From the NCBI RefSeq assembly GCF_910594005.1, contig NC_057823.1, forward strand, positions 93,048,015 to 93,112,014: a stretch of 64,000 bases of DNA. The letters are read 5' to 3'. Shown in pieces: positions 12,385 to 25,170 of this stretch. Within the stretch, counting starts at the first letter, position 1. Each line of letters begins with the position of its first letter. Made by a program: the position numbers and the translations under genes. Under the pieces are notes generated by a model. It searched no databases, was not told the origin of the DNA, and was given only the letters and a program-made list of their open reading frames with translations. Source of the DNA: Cervus elaphus (lineage: Eukaryota > Chordata > Mammalia > Artiodactyla > Cervidae).

Positions 12385-15300
12385 TTAAAATGTTAAAAAA
12401 AAAATTGCCAAATGCTATATTCCTTGATGCTACTTGAATAATTTGCATTAACAAGGTCTTTTACAAAACCATGTGCTATTTTTATATTATTAAGAGAAAA
12501 GAGTAAAATATAACCAACATTGGAGTGAGCTGACAAGGAAAGTCTTTTCAGTTTTACATTTCATATTTTCTCCATTAAAGGACAGTTTGCTACTAGAAAC
12601 AACAAAGCATAGATTATAAAATCATAACTAAAACAAAACATTCCACTCGCTTTTTGACAAAATTTTTGCATTTATGTTTTTTCTCTCACATTTTTGAACC
12701 ATTAAATGACCATTTTAAAAAAAAATTACCAACATAAAGAGGATAGGCTATAAGACTGTTGAAAAGGCATGAACTGAATCTAAACTCAGATTTGGTTTCT
12801 ACTTTCATCTCAGCCTTTTTTACTAGCTATGATATCTTGGGCAAACATCTTAGAACACTCTAAACCTCAATTCCTATATTGGTATAAAAGGGACAATAAG
12901 TCACATTTTTTTGTCTCAAATATAAATAGAAAAATGGGGGACAGTATTTTGCAAAACTGTCAAGCAGCCTAAAAATGCTAGCTTTTATCCTAATAAAAGA
13001 TCAAATGATCAAAATTACATATAAACTTTTATTAGTACACATGAATGTTAAGCTACAATGTAAATGCCTTAAAATTACTTATATGCTCACTGTATTAATA
13101 TTTAATTATACTAGACATGCAATAACTGAAAAGGTAATCTAATCCCCTACTTTCTGCTAACCCTTAAATTTGCTAACTGAAGAAAAAAAGCATTTTTAGT
13201 AAGACAGGAATCTGAGTATACACTAGATATTTTCAGGGGAAAATGGATCCTTGGTAGGCAAGAAAAGAAGCCCTATGAAGTGCTCTAACTTACACCTGCA
13301 AATACTTACGCTAGATATTTCCCTGTGCCTGCCCTTGTCAACTATGAGCAAGTACTAATGTTTTATTTCAAAAATTTTGGACACTCATTCTCTGTCTCTC
13401 TATATATTACATATAGACACCTGTAGGTGCACAAGCAAACATAACTACACGTAACTCCGAAGTCAAAGCAAGGTTTGGAATGCTACTGTGTATAGCAAAG
13501 ACACAGAGTCTGCTGTTTAACTTTGACCCGGTCCATGACTCTGGGAGACAGCCAGAGTCAGAGCAGTGAAGGAGTGGGCCTCTGCAAGACCCCTGCTGTG
13601 AAAGCACCCCCCCCCCCCCCCCGGCCAATAAGAGATACTACAGTGAATGATTCATTTCGATTCTTTAACTCACAACATTTTATGAGTACAGAGATAAAAT
13701 TCAAGAAATCTACACACATGAAAAAAAAAACACCTTCAGGATAAATTTTTGAAAATATATCATTTCAATCAGTTATGAGCAAGAATTCTTATCTTCAAAT
13801 GTTAACATTTCTTTTCAGAGCACCATTTCCCCAAAAACAATTCTCAAATGCTTTCAACTGTAGTAGTATAATGCCTTAAAACACTCTATTATTTTTTCCG
13901 AAACCATGGCATCTAACTAGACAATAGTGATATTTGGGATTTGGGTTCATAAAGTTCAGACTCTAACAATTTTGAAACTATGCAAATGAATTATTTGATA
14001 CTCTCTAGATAAAAGAGACTTATTTACACTACAGTATTATTTGTAGTCTGAACATGCCTGGTCACTGTGAAAGTTACAATTGTGTTAAGCTGTTTTTAAG
14101 AAAAAAATTCCCTTTTCACATATTTACAAGTAGCATTAAAACTTGCTGACTGTGTTGGGAAAAATGTATGCAATTTACATTTTCTTTTAATGATATAAGA
14201 CTTCTTCCAAATGGTGTTTAGGGGAAAAAAATATGTATCTTGGTCAATTTTAAATGTAGCTGTAATTTGCTTCTGTTTTAACATTTTATTTACAATGTAG
14301 TGAAAATATTCACTTTAAACATTTCTTCTTTAATAGGTTAAACTACTGAAAGATAGCAAATCTAAGAATATCGGGGAAGGTAAACTTTGGAAAAGCACAC
14401 AACAAGCATTCAACTAATGTTCTGATGTATATAAATTAATGAAAAAAAACTAGAGGATCTTTTTGATTGCATAAGAAAACAGGAGATTAAGGACAATATC
14501 TAGACAGGGAATTAACCCATTTATTTTATTTCCATAGTCCTTTACCAAATAAGATACATTAAAGTATAATAAAAACATTAGTAAATGACTTCACATTATA
14601 TTTTAAATGATCGTACAAAACACATTGGTGTTATTAAAGCTGTGAGATATAAACCTCATTTCAAGAAAATTAAATGTATTTGATAACAAAGTCTTTTGAT
14701 ATAAAAAGTCATAATATGAAGGTATTTTGTATTTTACTAACCTTTGAAGTAAATTAAATCATTTCTCTAATTATACTGCTTTTAGTTTACTACTCTGAGG
14801 CACCTGTCTAGAAAGGATTAAATAATAGTATCATGTATTAACCTTGCTACTACATTTCATATGGTTAGAACTTAATGATAGGTTTTTTTCAAGTCAATTT
14901 TAAAGACAGTACTAAACAGGTTACTTTCTATTGAACATTAATAAGGTGAGAGCATACTACCTAATAAACATTCATTTTAGGTAGAGAAATTACTGAAACA
15001 AAAGTAGGAGATTTCTGTTAAATATGAAGTGTTATCTCACTTAAAAATAATCATCTTCAGACTTTCTAAGGTTATCTTTCTAAAAAGTCAAATCTATTAC
15101 TTTTTTGAAAAAAATGTAAGAGCTCCTAAATCAAAAATGAAAGAAAAATCTCAGAATTTATCTTCTAACAATATTTCTATAATGAGACAAGCAAGTCAGA
15201 CTCCAAACTTAAGAATTCGAATTTTTTTCTCACAAAGTGACAAAACAAAAGCTTCTGATTTAAAAAAATATATATAGCTACTCTGATAGAGAAATTGCAC

Positions 15301-17270
15301 ATAACAAGTTAACACTCTAAATTTTCAAACATAATATTTATATAGCAGAACAACTGAATATTGTGAGAAATCATTACTTACTGATACATCACAGGAAATG
15401 ATTAGCCATGGAAAACATTTAATGGGCACATTAGTATGTTTCTCCTTCCTAAGTGCCACTTGGGTGGAGGGCACCAGTTTGTGATTTTTAAAAGATAAAT
15501 AATGTGAAAGAGTATATCAAAAATTTAACTTTTAAGTAATAAGTGCATTAAATAAATGAAATTAGATTAAAAAGTATGATTAACTTATAAAGTGTTTTTA
15601 TATTATGAAGGGATTAGAATTAATAAAAAAATGAATCTTTAAAAATTAAAATCATTATACATTATTGAAGACTCTAAAATATTATATGCAGACACTATTG
15701 AAATGTTTCCTAAGACCATGTTCTTCTAGTGCTCAATCACAACACAAACATTTTTACTTCCTAATAACCATCTCTATGATCCCTATGATGCCAATAAATT
15801 AGTTATAGTCTAATATTTTTAAATAGACTGATTAAGTTAAAACTATAGGAAGTAAAACATATATACAAAAATTCACTATTTACAAAAGTCTAAAATTACC
15901 TCGACAGAAGAAATTTAAGTTTTCTTTACCCTATGCTATTATTTTCAATTTCTTCTGGGAAATAAACAGTTGAAAATATACCAGGGTCACTGTACCTAGT
16001 TTAAAACACAGAATCAAGATAAAACCCAATGTAATTCTTGCTCTACAGGATAGTATGAAATTATAGAATTTTTTTAGTCATAAGAAGACATTTAAAAATT
16101 TTGCAGAGTAATTATCTTTAGAAAGTAATAGAAGGTAATAATCTATTATTAACAAAATGACTAATTCTTAGCTATACAAATCTAATGATGAAAAACTTTA
16201 TATAAAGAGAACAAGTATTAACTATATGAATTATCAGGAAATCTAACATATTTGCTTTTAAATATACTCAAATATTTGTAATTACACTGACGTAGCAGTC
16301 AGTGAATACAGTCACATTTATTCTACAGCTAGCAATATATATCAATGATTTTACTCATTTATTAAATATTTATCTCCAATGAGATTGAATGACAAAACAG
16401 AACACAACTTTGTAGAAAACAGGCAGTGCAGAAAATACACTGACACAAACATACTTATTACTTGAAAGTTATTATCTGTTCTGTGCTAAAGTATATTTCC
16501 CAGGGGTGGCAATTATATAAATATGTAATCCTTTATGGGCCTTGAAAAATGTATCTGATACAAAAGACTATAAAAGGTCAAAATGCTGAAAAAGGTATGA
16601 ATATGTTTTTAAAAATTCAATAATATATATTTCTTACAGTATGAGTCTAAAAATATTCAGAAAAATGACTTCTGAACTAATTAAGATGCTTTGAACTAAT
16701 GTACATAAATTCCTTTATTGGGTATATTGTTTAGTTAAAAATGAGTATTTTTTCAGATTGTTTTAAGAAAGAGAATAAGAAACAAAAAAAGACACAAATC
16801 TTTTAATAACAAAAGATCTGAATAGTACATATTATCCTACGCTAGTCTTTCACTAGACATATCTGACCTATCAGAATACTAGAAACACCGCTCAGATATA
16901 ATAAATTTGGTATTGTGACATATAAGTAGCACAAAAGCTCTTTCTTTAATCAAGCAATCATAATTGTCAAGGCATATGTAAAGAATGAGACCTAAAATAC
17001 AAGTTAACATTTTAAACTACAGGGAAAAAACATATTATTTCATATGCTGTGTACTCAAGAAGACATTTCTATTGCAATTTTCTTACTGCTATTGTGACAG
17101 GGAAAAAAATTCTAATAGCTTCAGAATCATATGTATTCAGCTTTTTTTTTCAACATCTATAAAACATAAAAACAGCTTAATGTTCATTTCCTACAAGAAT
17201 CCACATTCAAAAGACAGTCATCAAAATTTACAACATGTGAGATAAGTAATACTGACAAGAGTTCTCCAGC
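12385..17270. other. AT-rich intron with a C16 run
   Basis: No gene or repeat family was recognised. A run of 16 cytosines occupies 13607-13622, next to a slightly GC-richer stretch (13520-13600). The remainder is strongly AT-rich with many short homopolymers. Confidence 0.5.
13607..13622 (+). repeat. Poly-C homopolymer, 16 nt
   Basis: Sixteen consecutive C residues, preceded by AAAGCA and followed by GGCC. The length is likely polymorphic and prone to sequencing error. Confidence 0.95.
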
Positions 17271-17428
17271 TTAACATTTCGCTTGCATCTTCTGCTTGTT
17301 GTTTAACATTACTATATACTGGAAGAGTGCATTTCTTTTTCTTATGGTGTGCTGACTTTCAGGATTTAGAGCAATCTGAAGTTTCTCTGTAAGAATACTG
17401 AGCAGTCTGATAAAATTCAAAGTAGAAC
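17271..17428 (-). CDS. Candidate unassigned coding exon (possible alternative or terminal exon)
   Basis: On the minus strand a good acceptor (ATTTCCTTTATGCAG) precedes an open stretch of 52 codons in the frame that starts two bases into the exon. It reads STLNFIRLLSILTEKLQ near the start and ALFQYIVMLNNKQKMQ near the end, then AKC and a TAA stop at 17273-17271. The predicted peptide is helical and rich in Leu, Lys and Gln, with protein-like composition in an AT-rich region. It is on the same strand as ARB2A but does not match any ARB2A segment I remember. It could be an alternative last exon, an exon of a neighbouring or nested gene, a pseudogene fragment, or chance. I saw no clear AATAAA signal in the few hundred bases downstream. 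Confidence 0.3.
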
Positions 17429-17883
17429 CTGCATAAAGGAAATTAAGAATCTAGCAGCAATACTAACAGGTTTTGGAACTACCTAATTCAAAGGTTAAAA
17501 ACACTCAGAATACTGTAAACTTAAATTTGACCCTTTCTTTTCCTTTATAATAACGTATATGAATAGATTTTTACCAGGATTTCTTTAATCCAAAAAAGAA
17601 AAAAAAAAACCCACTATTATTTGACTTGGATTATTCTCTTGAGGTATTTGTATACAGTTATTGTGGTACGGGCCTCATGGAAGAAAGAAATCTAACAACT
17701 AGAAGAGAGCTGCAAAGAAGACTTCTTTAGAAGTCTTCAAGAATTGCACAGTTACTGAATTAGAGCAAAATGGTCATTTGAATACTTAATGGTTTGTGAA
17801 ACACTTATGGGGGCTTCGTGTCTCTAAAGTAGATGAGACAGAACAGGTTGGCACAGGGGGAGGTTCCCCTTTCCAGTTTATAT

Positions 17884-17897
17884 TGTTTACTGAGTCA
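17884..17897 (+). promoter_or_regulatory. Abutting forkhead-like and AP-1 motifs
   Basis: TGTTTAC (forkhead family consensus) is followed with no gap by TGAGTCA (perfect AP-1 consensus). Such a composite is typical of enhancers, but the match alone is short and could be chance. Confidence 0.3.
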
Positions 17898-20800
17898 GTT
17901 ACCACACACGCAGAAATACATTTCATAGAAATCACATGGCTCACGATGTTCCTTTTAATCTGTATCTGACATCTGAGTGATTGCATGTTCCTCTTCTCTG
18001 CCTTTGATCTTCCTCAGTACTCAGCTCACTGTTAGCTGTCCTGGGTGGTCTCCCCGTCAGAGCGCAGTGATCAGGATCCTCGCTATTGGCTGCCTTCTAG
18101 GGATTCCTATCAGCTGTATTCTCACATGCATGTGACAACTTTATTAGCTCACTCGGATTGTGCTTCAGACCATCACCACAGCACACACACACCCTTTCTC
18201 AAACAATCACACTTTTGTAGTTGACTTAGAACAAATAATTATATGAACACTTCAGCTGTTATACTCAATAATAAAGTCGAAATGAAGAGAAATTTCACAT
18301 TATGTATAAGTCAGGGCTTGGTTTTCATGTTCAGACTAAAAAAAATCAATTCCAGATTGATTTTTGTGTATATATCGTTATTGTCAGAGGATTAATTGAT
18401 GAATTTTTCATTTGATGAGTCAGGTGGAATAAGCTCTGAGGCACTTGGTGAGCAGAATTCTAATTTACTCTGGTTCTTCACACTCTGAAGTAAACTCATC
18501 AATTTTGATATTTCATCATAATTTACTTGTTCTCAAAATACTCAGAATAAGGTTCCAAAGCAAAATAAAATGTGCTGTGAATATCACAGTGCTTATATAT
18601 TATATGATTAATGTAATCTGGATTTTGAAAATGGATTTCTACTTTTTGAAAGATATTAACTTTTATCTGATTCAATCTGCTCACTTTGACTTTTTATTTC
18701 ACTATTACCTAAATCTCTACTATATAGCTACTTTCCATCTGTCTACTCACTCCACAAAGCACATAAAGTAACAGTACAAATATACCATATTCATAATCAG
18801 TGTGAAGCTAGTGATAAAAATTATGGAAATTTTACTTTATTCTAAAAAAGCCATATTCCTTTGACAAATGCTAAAAACCCTAAATAAAATGTTTTCAAAA
18901 AAATTAAATTCATTTTATTGATCAAACAACAGTTTTCTAAAAAACTGATTTAGAATTTCATCATATGCTTTCAAGTGCATCACAAGAATAAAGAGAAAGA
19001 AATCTTCATATTTCTTACTTAACACAATATTTTAAAATGTAGCTGTATTTTCCAAATGTAACTTGCCACACCATTAAGACCTTTTATGCATGCATTTTTC
19101 ATGTAAAGCAAGGTAGTTTTAAAAAGAGAGACTAAGTAAACATTATTAGCTTTGAATATGAACTATATCAAAGTTCTTTAAAAGATACCTTTCCTCTCTC
19201 TCGAGTTTTCATGTATGTTATTTTTTCCAGTAATATCTTTCCACCTTTATTATTTCCTCATGTTTTCTTTTTGCTTGCACTTTTTGCTTGGTGCTAAGTC
19301 TTTGCCCTAATTCTTAGGCTGATGAGAGGTGATGTGGTTGAATGCTCTGACTCCTCACATTTAATTTTCCAAGAAAAGTCTTCTATATGTAGAGCATCTC
19401 TAGTCAAAAAGGGCAGAACAGCATCCTTTTCTGAGTTCAAACTAACCAATGAGAGTCTCAATCGACCAGGAGAAAAGTCAGTAAAGATGTTCTCAGTCTC
19501 CCAGTGATTTGAACTGTCTTCACAGAACTATCAGCATCAAGGCCAGGGAACAAGGGGTCAGGTCCAACTAAGACTAATATAACCTCCCACTTCTCCATTC
19601 TTGCAACCTTCCCCTTTTCTACCTCTGTGACCTTGTCACTTTCCTTCATTACTTTGCCCTCCTCGAATACTAGAGCCAATAATGATAGCATCTGCACAAG
19701 AGAATAGCTTGGAGCATGAACCAAATGAAACTGATTCTAAGTCAGTTTTACTGGCCTACTGCCTACCTCCTTAGTAATGAATAAAAGAGAGCCTGGATTA
19801 TTTGAGCACTAACCTTGTCCCAGGTTCAGAACTGTCTCTCAAAAATCAGGCTCATATGAACTACAGCATGAAGGCATGATAAAACTTCCAGACAATACAA
19901 CGCTTCTATTTACTCCAAGCAGCTTTCTTTTGGTTAATTCACACCAGTTTCTTTATATTCATTTTTAAGTCTACACAACATACTAAAGTTCGTGGTGGCC
20001 AGGTCAATATAACGTCTACAAATACTATGCTAAAGCCTAAGCCTAATACATAAGAGCAATATTCCTCAAAATTAGCACAGTGAATACATGATCATAACAT
20101 TAAATAATTTTAATCCCATCAACCTAGCACAAAAGTAGTTTGATTAATAATACACTAGAAACAAGTTGGTTTCAAGAGTGTGAAACAAGCACCAAACCAC
20201 ATTCTCAAAATCAATCTGCATAAAATATCCCCTCTCTCTAAGCAAGAATATCCTGCCAGAGGAGATTCCCACATAAGATTGATAATCCCATTAATTTCAA
20301 CTACTCTTCTTATTCAAGATGGTAAAGGAAGTCAAGTGATAATCTAAAAATCTGATAAATCTGCTATGTCTCACAGCTGTCATAAAAGGTGTAACTAATG
20401 GTCAAGTAGGGCTTGGAAATCTGTGGATTTTACTGATAAGTACTACTTTAATTTCTGCTACCATGGCTAATATAGAGCTATGAAGACTCTCTTAAAAAAA
20501 TAATGTTGGGGAAATGAATAAAAGGACTGGAAAAGAAGATACTGAATTTGCCCTTAAATCATAGTAACCTATAATGCAATGAAAGTGTTTTTATGATTCA
20601 ACAATGCTGAAAACATCAGTAAGAATCTGTATTTATTAATTATATTACATATATTGTATAAATATACATTATAATTAAGTTGTGTGCTTTTATACTTTGA
20701 AATATATAATCCAAAATATAACTACCCCATAACTAATTTTTGTATTTGATTAAATAGTAAGAGAGTACACATAGACTGAATATGAAATTATTTGAAAATA

Positions 20801-21484
20801 CATTTGGAGAGACTAAGTAAAGTACTTAAATTATTAGAATAAGATATATATTACCAAAATATGGAAAAGAGGAATAATGAATCATAGCTCCTTTTATCAC
20901 TGGAATACTAAATCAATTTATACCCTAGATCATGAATGAAATGAATTTCAAAATTTATACATAAAATGATCTATATAGAAACTCACTGATACAGCACAGC
21001 AGATAGTATTCTGAATAACTCAGACTTAACCTTTTAAATCCAAACTTTCATTTTATCTGGTGAAAATCTAAAATGACATAATCTAATTCTGCCTCCATAA
21101 CTGGAATCATCATTACTGATTAATTAACCCACTGTTTTTATGTTATAAACGTGAATGATATGGGATACTAGATGAATATGGTGGAGGCCAAGGGCATCTT
21201 ATGAAACTTGTGTCCTTAATGTTTACTTATTTTTCATAAAAGTAGAAAGTAGGTAAAAATAAGTAGAAAGATACCCTACGACAAGACATGGTTACTATTT
21301 GTAGTTAATCATTTACTCGATCAGCAAATTTCTCCTCAGATGTTCTCCTATCTTCAATAACACTGTCTTTCATACTTTATCAACAACCAAGAGTTCTCCA
21401 GTGGCCTTCAACAGCTTTTTCTATGCTAGTGGATAACCAAGCAATCATGCCCTTCACTGGTTTGGTTACCTTCATGAGGTAATA

Positions 21485-21498
21485 CTGCCATCTTGTGG
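21485..21498 (-). promoter_or_regulatory. CTCF-like core motif
   Basis: The minus strand reads CCACAAGATGGCAG, which fits the degenerate CTCF core CCASNAGRKGGCRS at nearly all positions. Binding is not shown. Confidence 0.3.
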
Positions 21499-23224
21499 AC
21501 TTGAAAACATTCCTGGTAAAGAATATCAAAGGCAGGTTGCATTTTCCTAACTACAGGCATAAATAGGTATTACTTCTGAGTATAATGAAGTGTGGGACAC
21601 TTGAGTATGCCAGACAATCAAGGTTTTACTCTACACTGATCAGAGGACTTTCACCTCATCATATAATTAATCTATTCATGATAAAAACTCTTAGTTGAGT
21701 CAAGTAATCACAAAAGGTGTTGTCTAGTGGCTGACAAACATAAAGAAGTTTTCATGGATATATGAGGGTAAAGAAGAAATGAGAAAATTTAAGATAATCT
21801 AACAATTTTCATACAAATCTATGAAATCCAAACGTCTGGAAACCACTAGTATAAGTAATAAATATGGTCTTGAAAAATGAGCTATCATTATGATTTTATT
21901 AACTTTCTATTCCATTCCCCAAAGCCTTAATTAATCCGTGGATATCAGGCATGTCAATTACGGACTTTAAAAGAGAGTGATAATGATACTGAGGCGAAGT
22001 GCTTCATGCTGGGCTGCACTGTCATGAGGCCTCTATATTAGAAACACCCAGAAGGGACATTTAGGAAACCAGCACGAAGAGAAAGAGTTCCACCATGTCT
22101 GGATTACACTTGTGTTTGGTACTTCTTTAATACACATGTCCCTTTATCGGTGTTCTTGACGTATGCAACATTCTCAAGTACAGGGAGCCGTGCAGGGTAC
22201 TTGGAAGTTGATGTGTGGGTGTCATCCCTATTTTGCAGATAGAAAACTATCCATCAGACGTTACTGCAGGTAGTGCTACATTCCATTAAAAATAATTCAT
22301 CCTTGCGAGTAAGAACACTAAATGGTATGGACGGACACACTTTCCTTCTATCACTGTGAATTCTGAGGAAATAACGGATAGGATACGGCATGAAAAACGA
22401 GCAGAAACAAACCCTCAGCCAGGATTTCATTGGGGCAATAACTACGAGAGAAACAGAAACTAAAAACATTATTATTCAGCATGTAAATGCATTCTGGCAT
22501 TTAGTCACATGCCAAGTAAGAAGCAGAGATGCCATCATCAAGTACACACTTAAATTTAAAGAGAGTATGAAATGCATGTTTACAATGTTTTAAAACAGTG
22601 ACTAATATTTTGTACTGTCTATACTGTACTAAGTCTAATAAAGCAATTTAAATAGTATGTTCAACTGCTGGTATTTATCCTTTAAAAGAAATGACCAATT
22701 TCAAGTGTAGGGTCAAGCAAAAGTAAGAACACATTAGGTTAGTGCTGAAAGTCATATTTTGTTCCAATGGTTTGTAATTCCAAGAATCTCTGTCTTGGCT
22801 TCTTCCAGCTCTGAGCATCACACAGCTGATATAAATTATAAGCTTTACACCCAAAGCCCCCTAACCTTCCCTAACCTTAGTACCAATAAGCTAGAGGAAA
22901 CATTTCATACAACGTGTGTCTTGTAAGGACTCAAAACCCTCTAAGCAGATTCTGAAGGAACATTAATTCAAGGAATTCCTTTACTGAATATTTGAAATAT
23001 TCATGGTAAAGGTCTTGCAAGATAAATAGAAGTAGTAACAAGTAATAGCACCAAGTGAAATCTTACAAAGAAAAGAATGTTAAAAAAAAGTATGGGGATA
23101 TGAGGGTAGAAGAAAAGTAAAAGTCATAAGTTTTGACTATCCCATTTATATGAATGGAAATAGAGAATTAGGACTTACAAAAGTACACTCCCCCTTCTTT
23201 GGATCAGCATTCAAGAAATTCACT

Positions 23225-24270
23225 CTAATCATTTTTTTCACTTGGATTATTTACTGAATGCAGACTATAGGCCACGCACAGAGCTAATGGGCAGGGATAA
23301 CTGGTAAGACAGACATAGCCCCTGCCTTCATAGCAGAGAGCAGACAATTACAGATGGGAAAATCACTTCAAAGGAATGAATGTGCCATAAGAACATATAG
23401 CAGGAGTTAACTTAGGGGGTACTGGAAGGAGGATGGGAAGGTTTCCCTACAGATGATATTTAAGCTGAGACCTTAAGGCTGAAGAGACTAAAACATAAAG
23501 GCAATGGAAAGCTACAGAAGGGTTTGATCAAGCATGTGTCTTCAAAGATCACTCTGGCTGCTAAGTGGAAAGTGAAAAGTGAAAGTGAAGTTGCTCAGTC
23601 ATGTCCGGCTCTTTGCAGCCCTGTGGACTGTAGCCTACCAGGCTCCTCTGTCCATGGGATTTTCCAGGCAAGAGTACTGGAGTGGGGTGCCGTTTCCTTC
23701 TCCAGTGGATCTTCCCAACCTGGGTCTCCGGGATTGTAGGCAGATGCTTTACCGTCTGAGCCATCACGGAAGTCAAGTAGAGTTGGATGGAAAAGGGATG
23801 AGTGTAGATGTGTAGTTACATTATAACAGGAATGGACCAGCCCATGTGAGAGACAGTGGTGGCCTTGATTATGAAGTTACGGTGGAAAGGAATAGGAGAT
23901 GAATAGGATACACTTAAAAAGTAGAAGGGACAAATCTTGGTGACATTATATGTGGAGAGCAAGGCAGTGGAAGATGCCTAGGTTTTTGACATGGGCTGTG
24001 GTGAGGATGCTGCCACTGACTGACAGAGAAGACAGGGGAACACGTTTATAAGGGAGGAAGCAGAGGGGACAGCGTGGTCATTTTGGGTCACAGCAGTGTA
24101 CAAAAAGGTCAATGAGAGATCCGAGGAGAGGCGTGGGCATTTGGAGATGTGGGTCTAGACTTGAGAGAATGGTTTGAGATAGGGATTCATATTTGAGAGC
24201 TTTAAAAGAATAAGCAGTAATTGAAGAAGTGGAAGACGTTGCCTATAGAAAGAACGTGAGGTAAGAAATC
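23225..24270 (-). mobile_element. L2 LINE 3' portion, inverted and interrupted by a Bov-tA
   Basis: In plus reading it follows the reverse complement of L2. It starts with TTTACTGAATGCAGACTATAGG and AGACAGACATAGCCCCTGCCTTCA, continues to GATATTTAAGCTGAGACCTTAA and AAAGATCACTCTGGCTGC, then after the SINE to GGTGGCCTTGATTATG, CCTAGGTTTTTGACATG and ATTTGGAGATGTGGGTC. The L2 3' end is therefore near 23225 and the element lies on the minus strand. The distal limit is approximate. Confidence 0.75.
23564..23776 (-). mobile_element. Bov-tA SINE nested in L2
   Basis: The reverse complement begins with a tRNA-Glu-like head (GTGATGGCTCAGACGGTAAAGC) and continues with the Bov-A body (CTGGAGAAGGAAACGGC, TTGCCTGGAAAATCCCATGG). 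It ends with GACATGACTGAGCAACTTCAC and a TTTCACTTTTCACTTTCC tail. The host L2 reads on from CTGGCTGCTAAGTGG across the insertion. Confidence 0.92.
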
Positions 24271-24524
24271 AACACAATGGTGAAAGTGTCCAGTATTCAA
24301 AGCAGATCCAAAAGGAGCTAACAAAGCAGCTGAGAAGGGTTAGCCAGTAAGAGTGTGCTCTGGTAAATACGCTACTGAAGGTTTTCTGGTGCCACGCGCA
24401 AATGTTTTTATCTATTAAGGTGACGTCATTAGACACACTGCAGCATTAAAGAAACACTGAGCTAATCGATATTTTTGAACTGTTATTCTGAACAGCCATG
24501 ACAATATCCTTAATGTAAATTTGA

Positions 24525-24737
24525 AGCTACCCATGTCAGATGGTAAAGAATCTGCCTGCAACGCAGGAGACCTGGGTTTGATCCCTGGATCGGGAAGATC
24601 CCCTGGAGAAGGGCACAGCTACCCACTCCAGTATTCTTGCCTGGAGAATTCCACGGACAGAGGAGCCTAGGAAGCTACAGTCCATGGGGTTGCAGGGAGC
24701 TGGTTACCAACTGAGCGCCTAACACGTTCACTTTCAT
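24525..24737 (+). mobile_element. Bov-tA SINE
   Basis: The tRNA-like head (GATGGTAAAGAATCTGCC, GCAGGAGACCTGGGTTTGAT) is followed by the Bov-A body (TCCCCTGGAGAAGGGC, TATTCTTGCCTGGAGAATTC) and a tail at CACGTTCACTTTCATG. The first few bases of the head are degraded, and there is a short irregularity near GCAGGGAGCTGGTTACC. Confidence 0.9.
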
Positions 24738-24744
24738 GTATTAT

Positions 24745-24945
24745 TATAAGTGAATAACCACATTATCTCATTTAATCTTTATAAAGCACAACAAAACTAT
24801 GACAAAGATATTCACATCATCTCCATTTCCCAATGCATCTCAGAGAAGTTAAGTAACTTGCTCTGAGGCACCTTAGCTAGGGCCAGCATTTGACTCTGAG
24901 TCTGTCCAACTTCCAAGTTTTCACACCTACTGACTTCCCCAGTAT
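24745..24945 (+). repeat. MIR SINE
   Basis: ATTATCTCATTTAATCTTTA, CATCTCCATTTCCCAATG, GAGAAGTTAAGTAACTTGC and TGACTCTGAGTCTGTCC follow the MIR core and 3' part in order, plus orientation. Confidence 0.8.
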
Positions 24946-24984
24946 AAACACTGCAAGACATGTCAGCAGCATGTTATAGCTAGG

Positions 24985-25170
24985 CATGTATCACCTCATT
25001 TAATCCCTGAATTACTAACTTTGTGAAGGGGCATTATCCCTTCATGGATTCATGGATTCAGAAAGGTCAAGTTATTTGTCACGATTCACATAGCTAGTAG
25101 GAGATAAGGACAAATAGGAAGCCAGATCATTTTACTTCAAGTCCAATACTTTTTCTGGTATACAGTGACT
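24985..25170 (+). repeat. MIR SINE
   Basis: TATCACCTCATTTAATCC, CAGAAAGGTCAAGTTATTTG, CACATAGCTAGTAGGAGA and AAGTCCAATACTTTTTC follow the MIR order. It is a second MIR in the same orientation shortly after the first. Confidence 0.72.

Larger units (their letters stand above)
17429..23224. other. Intron, no repeats recognised, with two conserved-element-like blocks
   Basis: No gene was recognised here. The segments 17800-18200 and 21940-22560 are less AT-rich, keep several CpGs and hold clustered transcription-factor-like motifs; both are described as findings. The rest is ordinary AT-rich sequence. Confidence 0.45.

Noticed and set aside
18181..18193. CA-rich tract
   Set aside because: It is too short to be a meaningful microsatellite or Z-DNA candidate.
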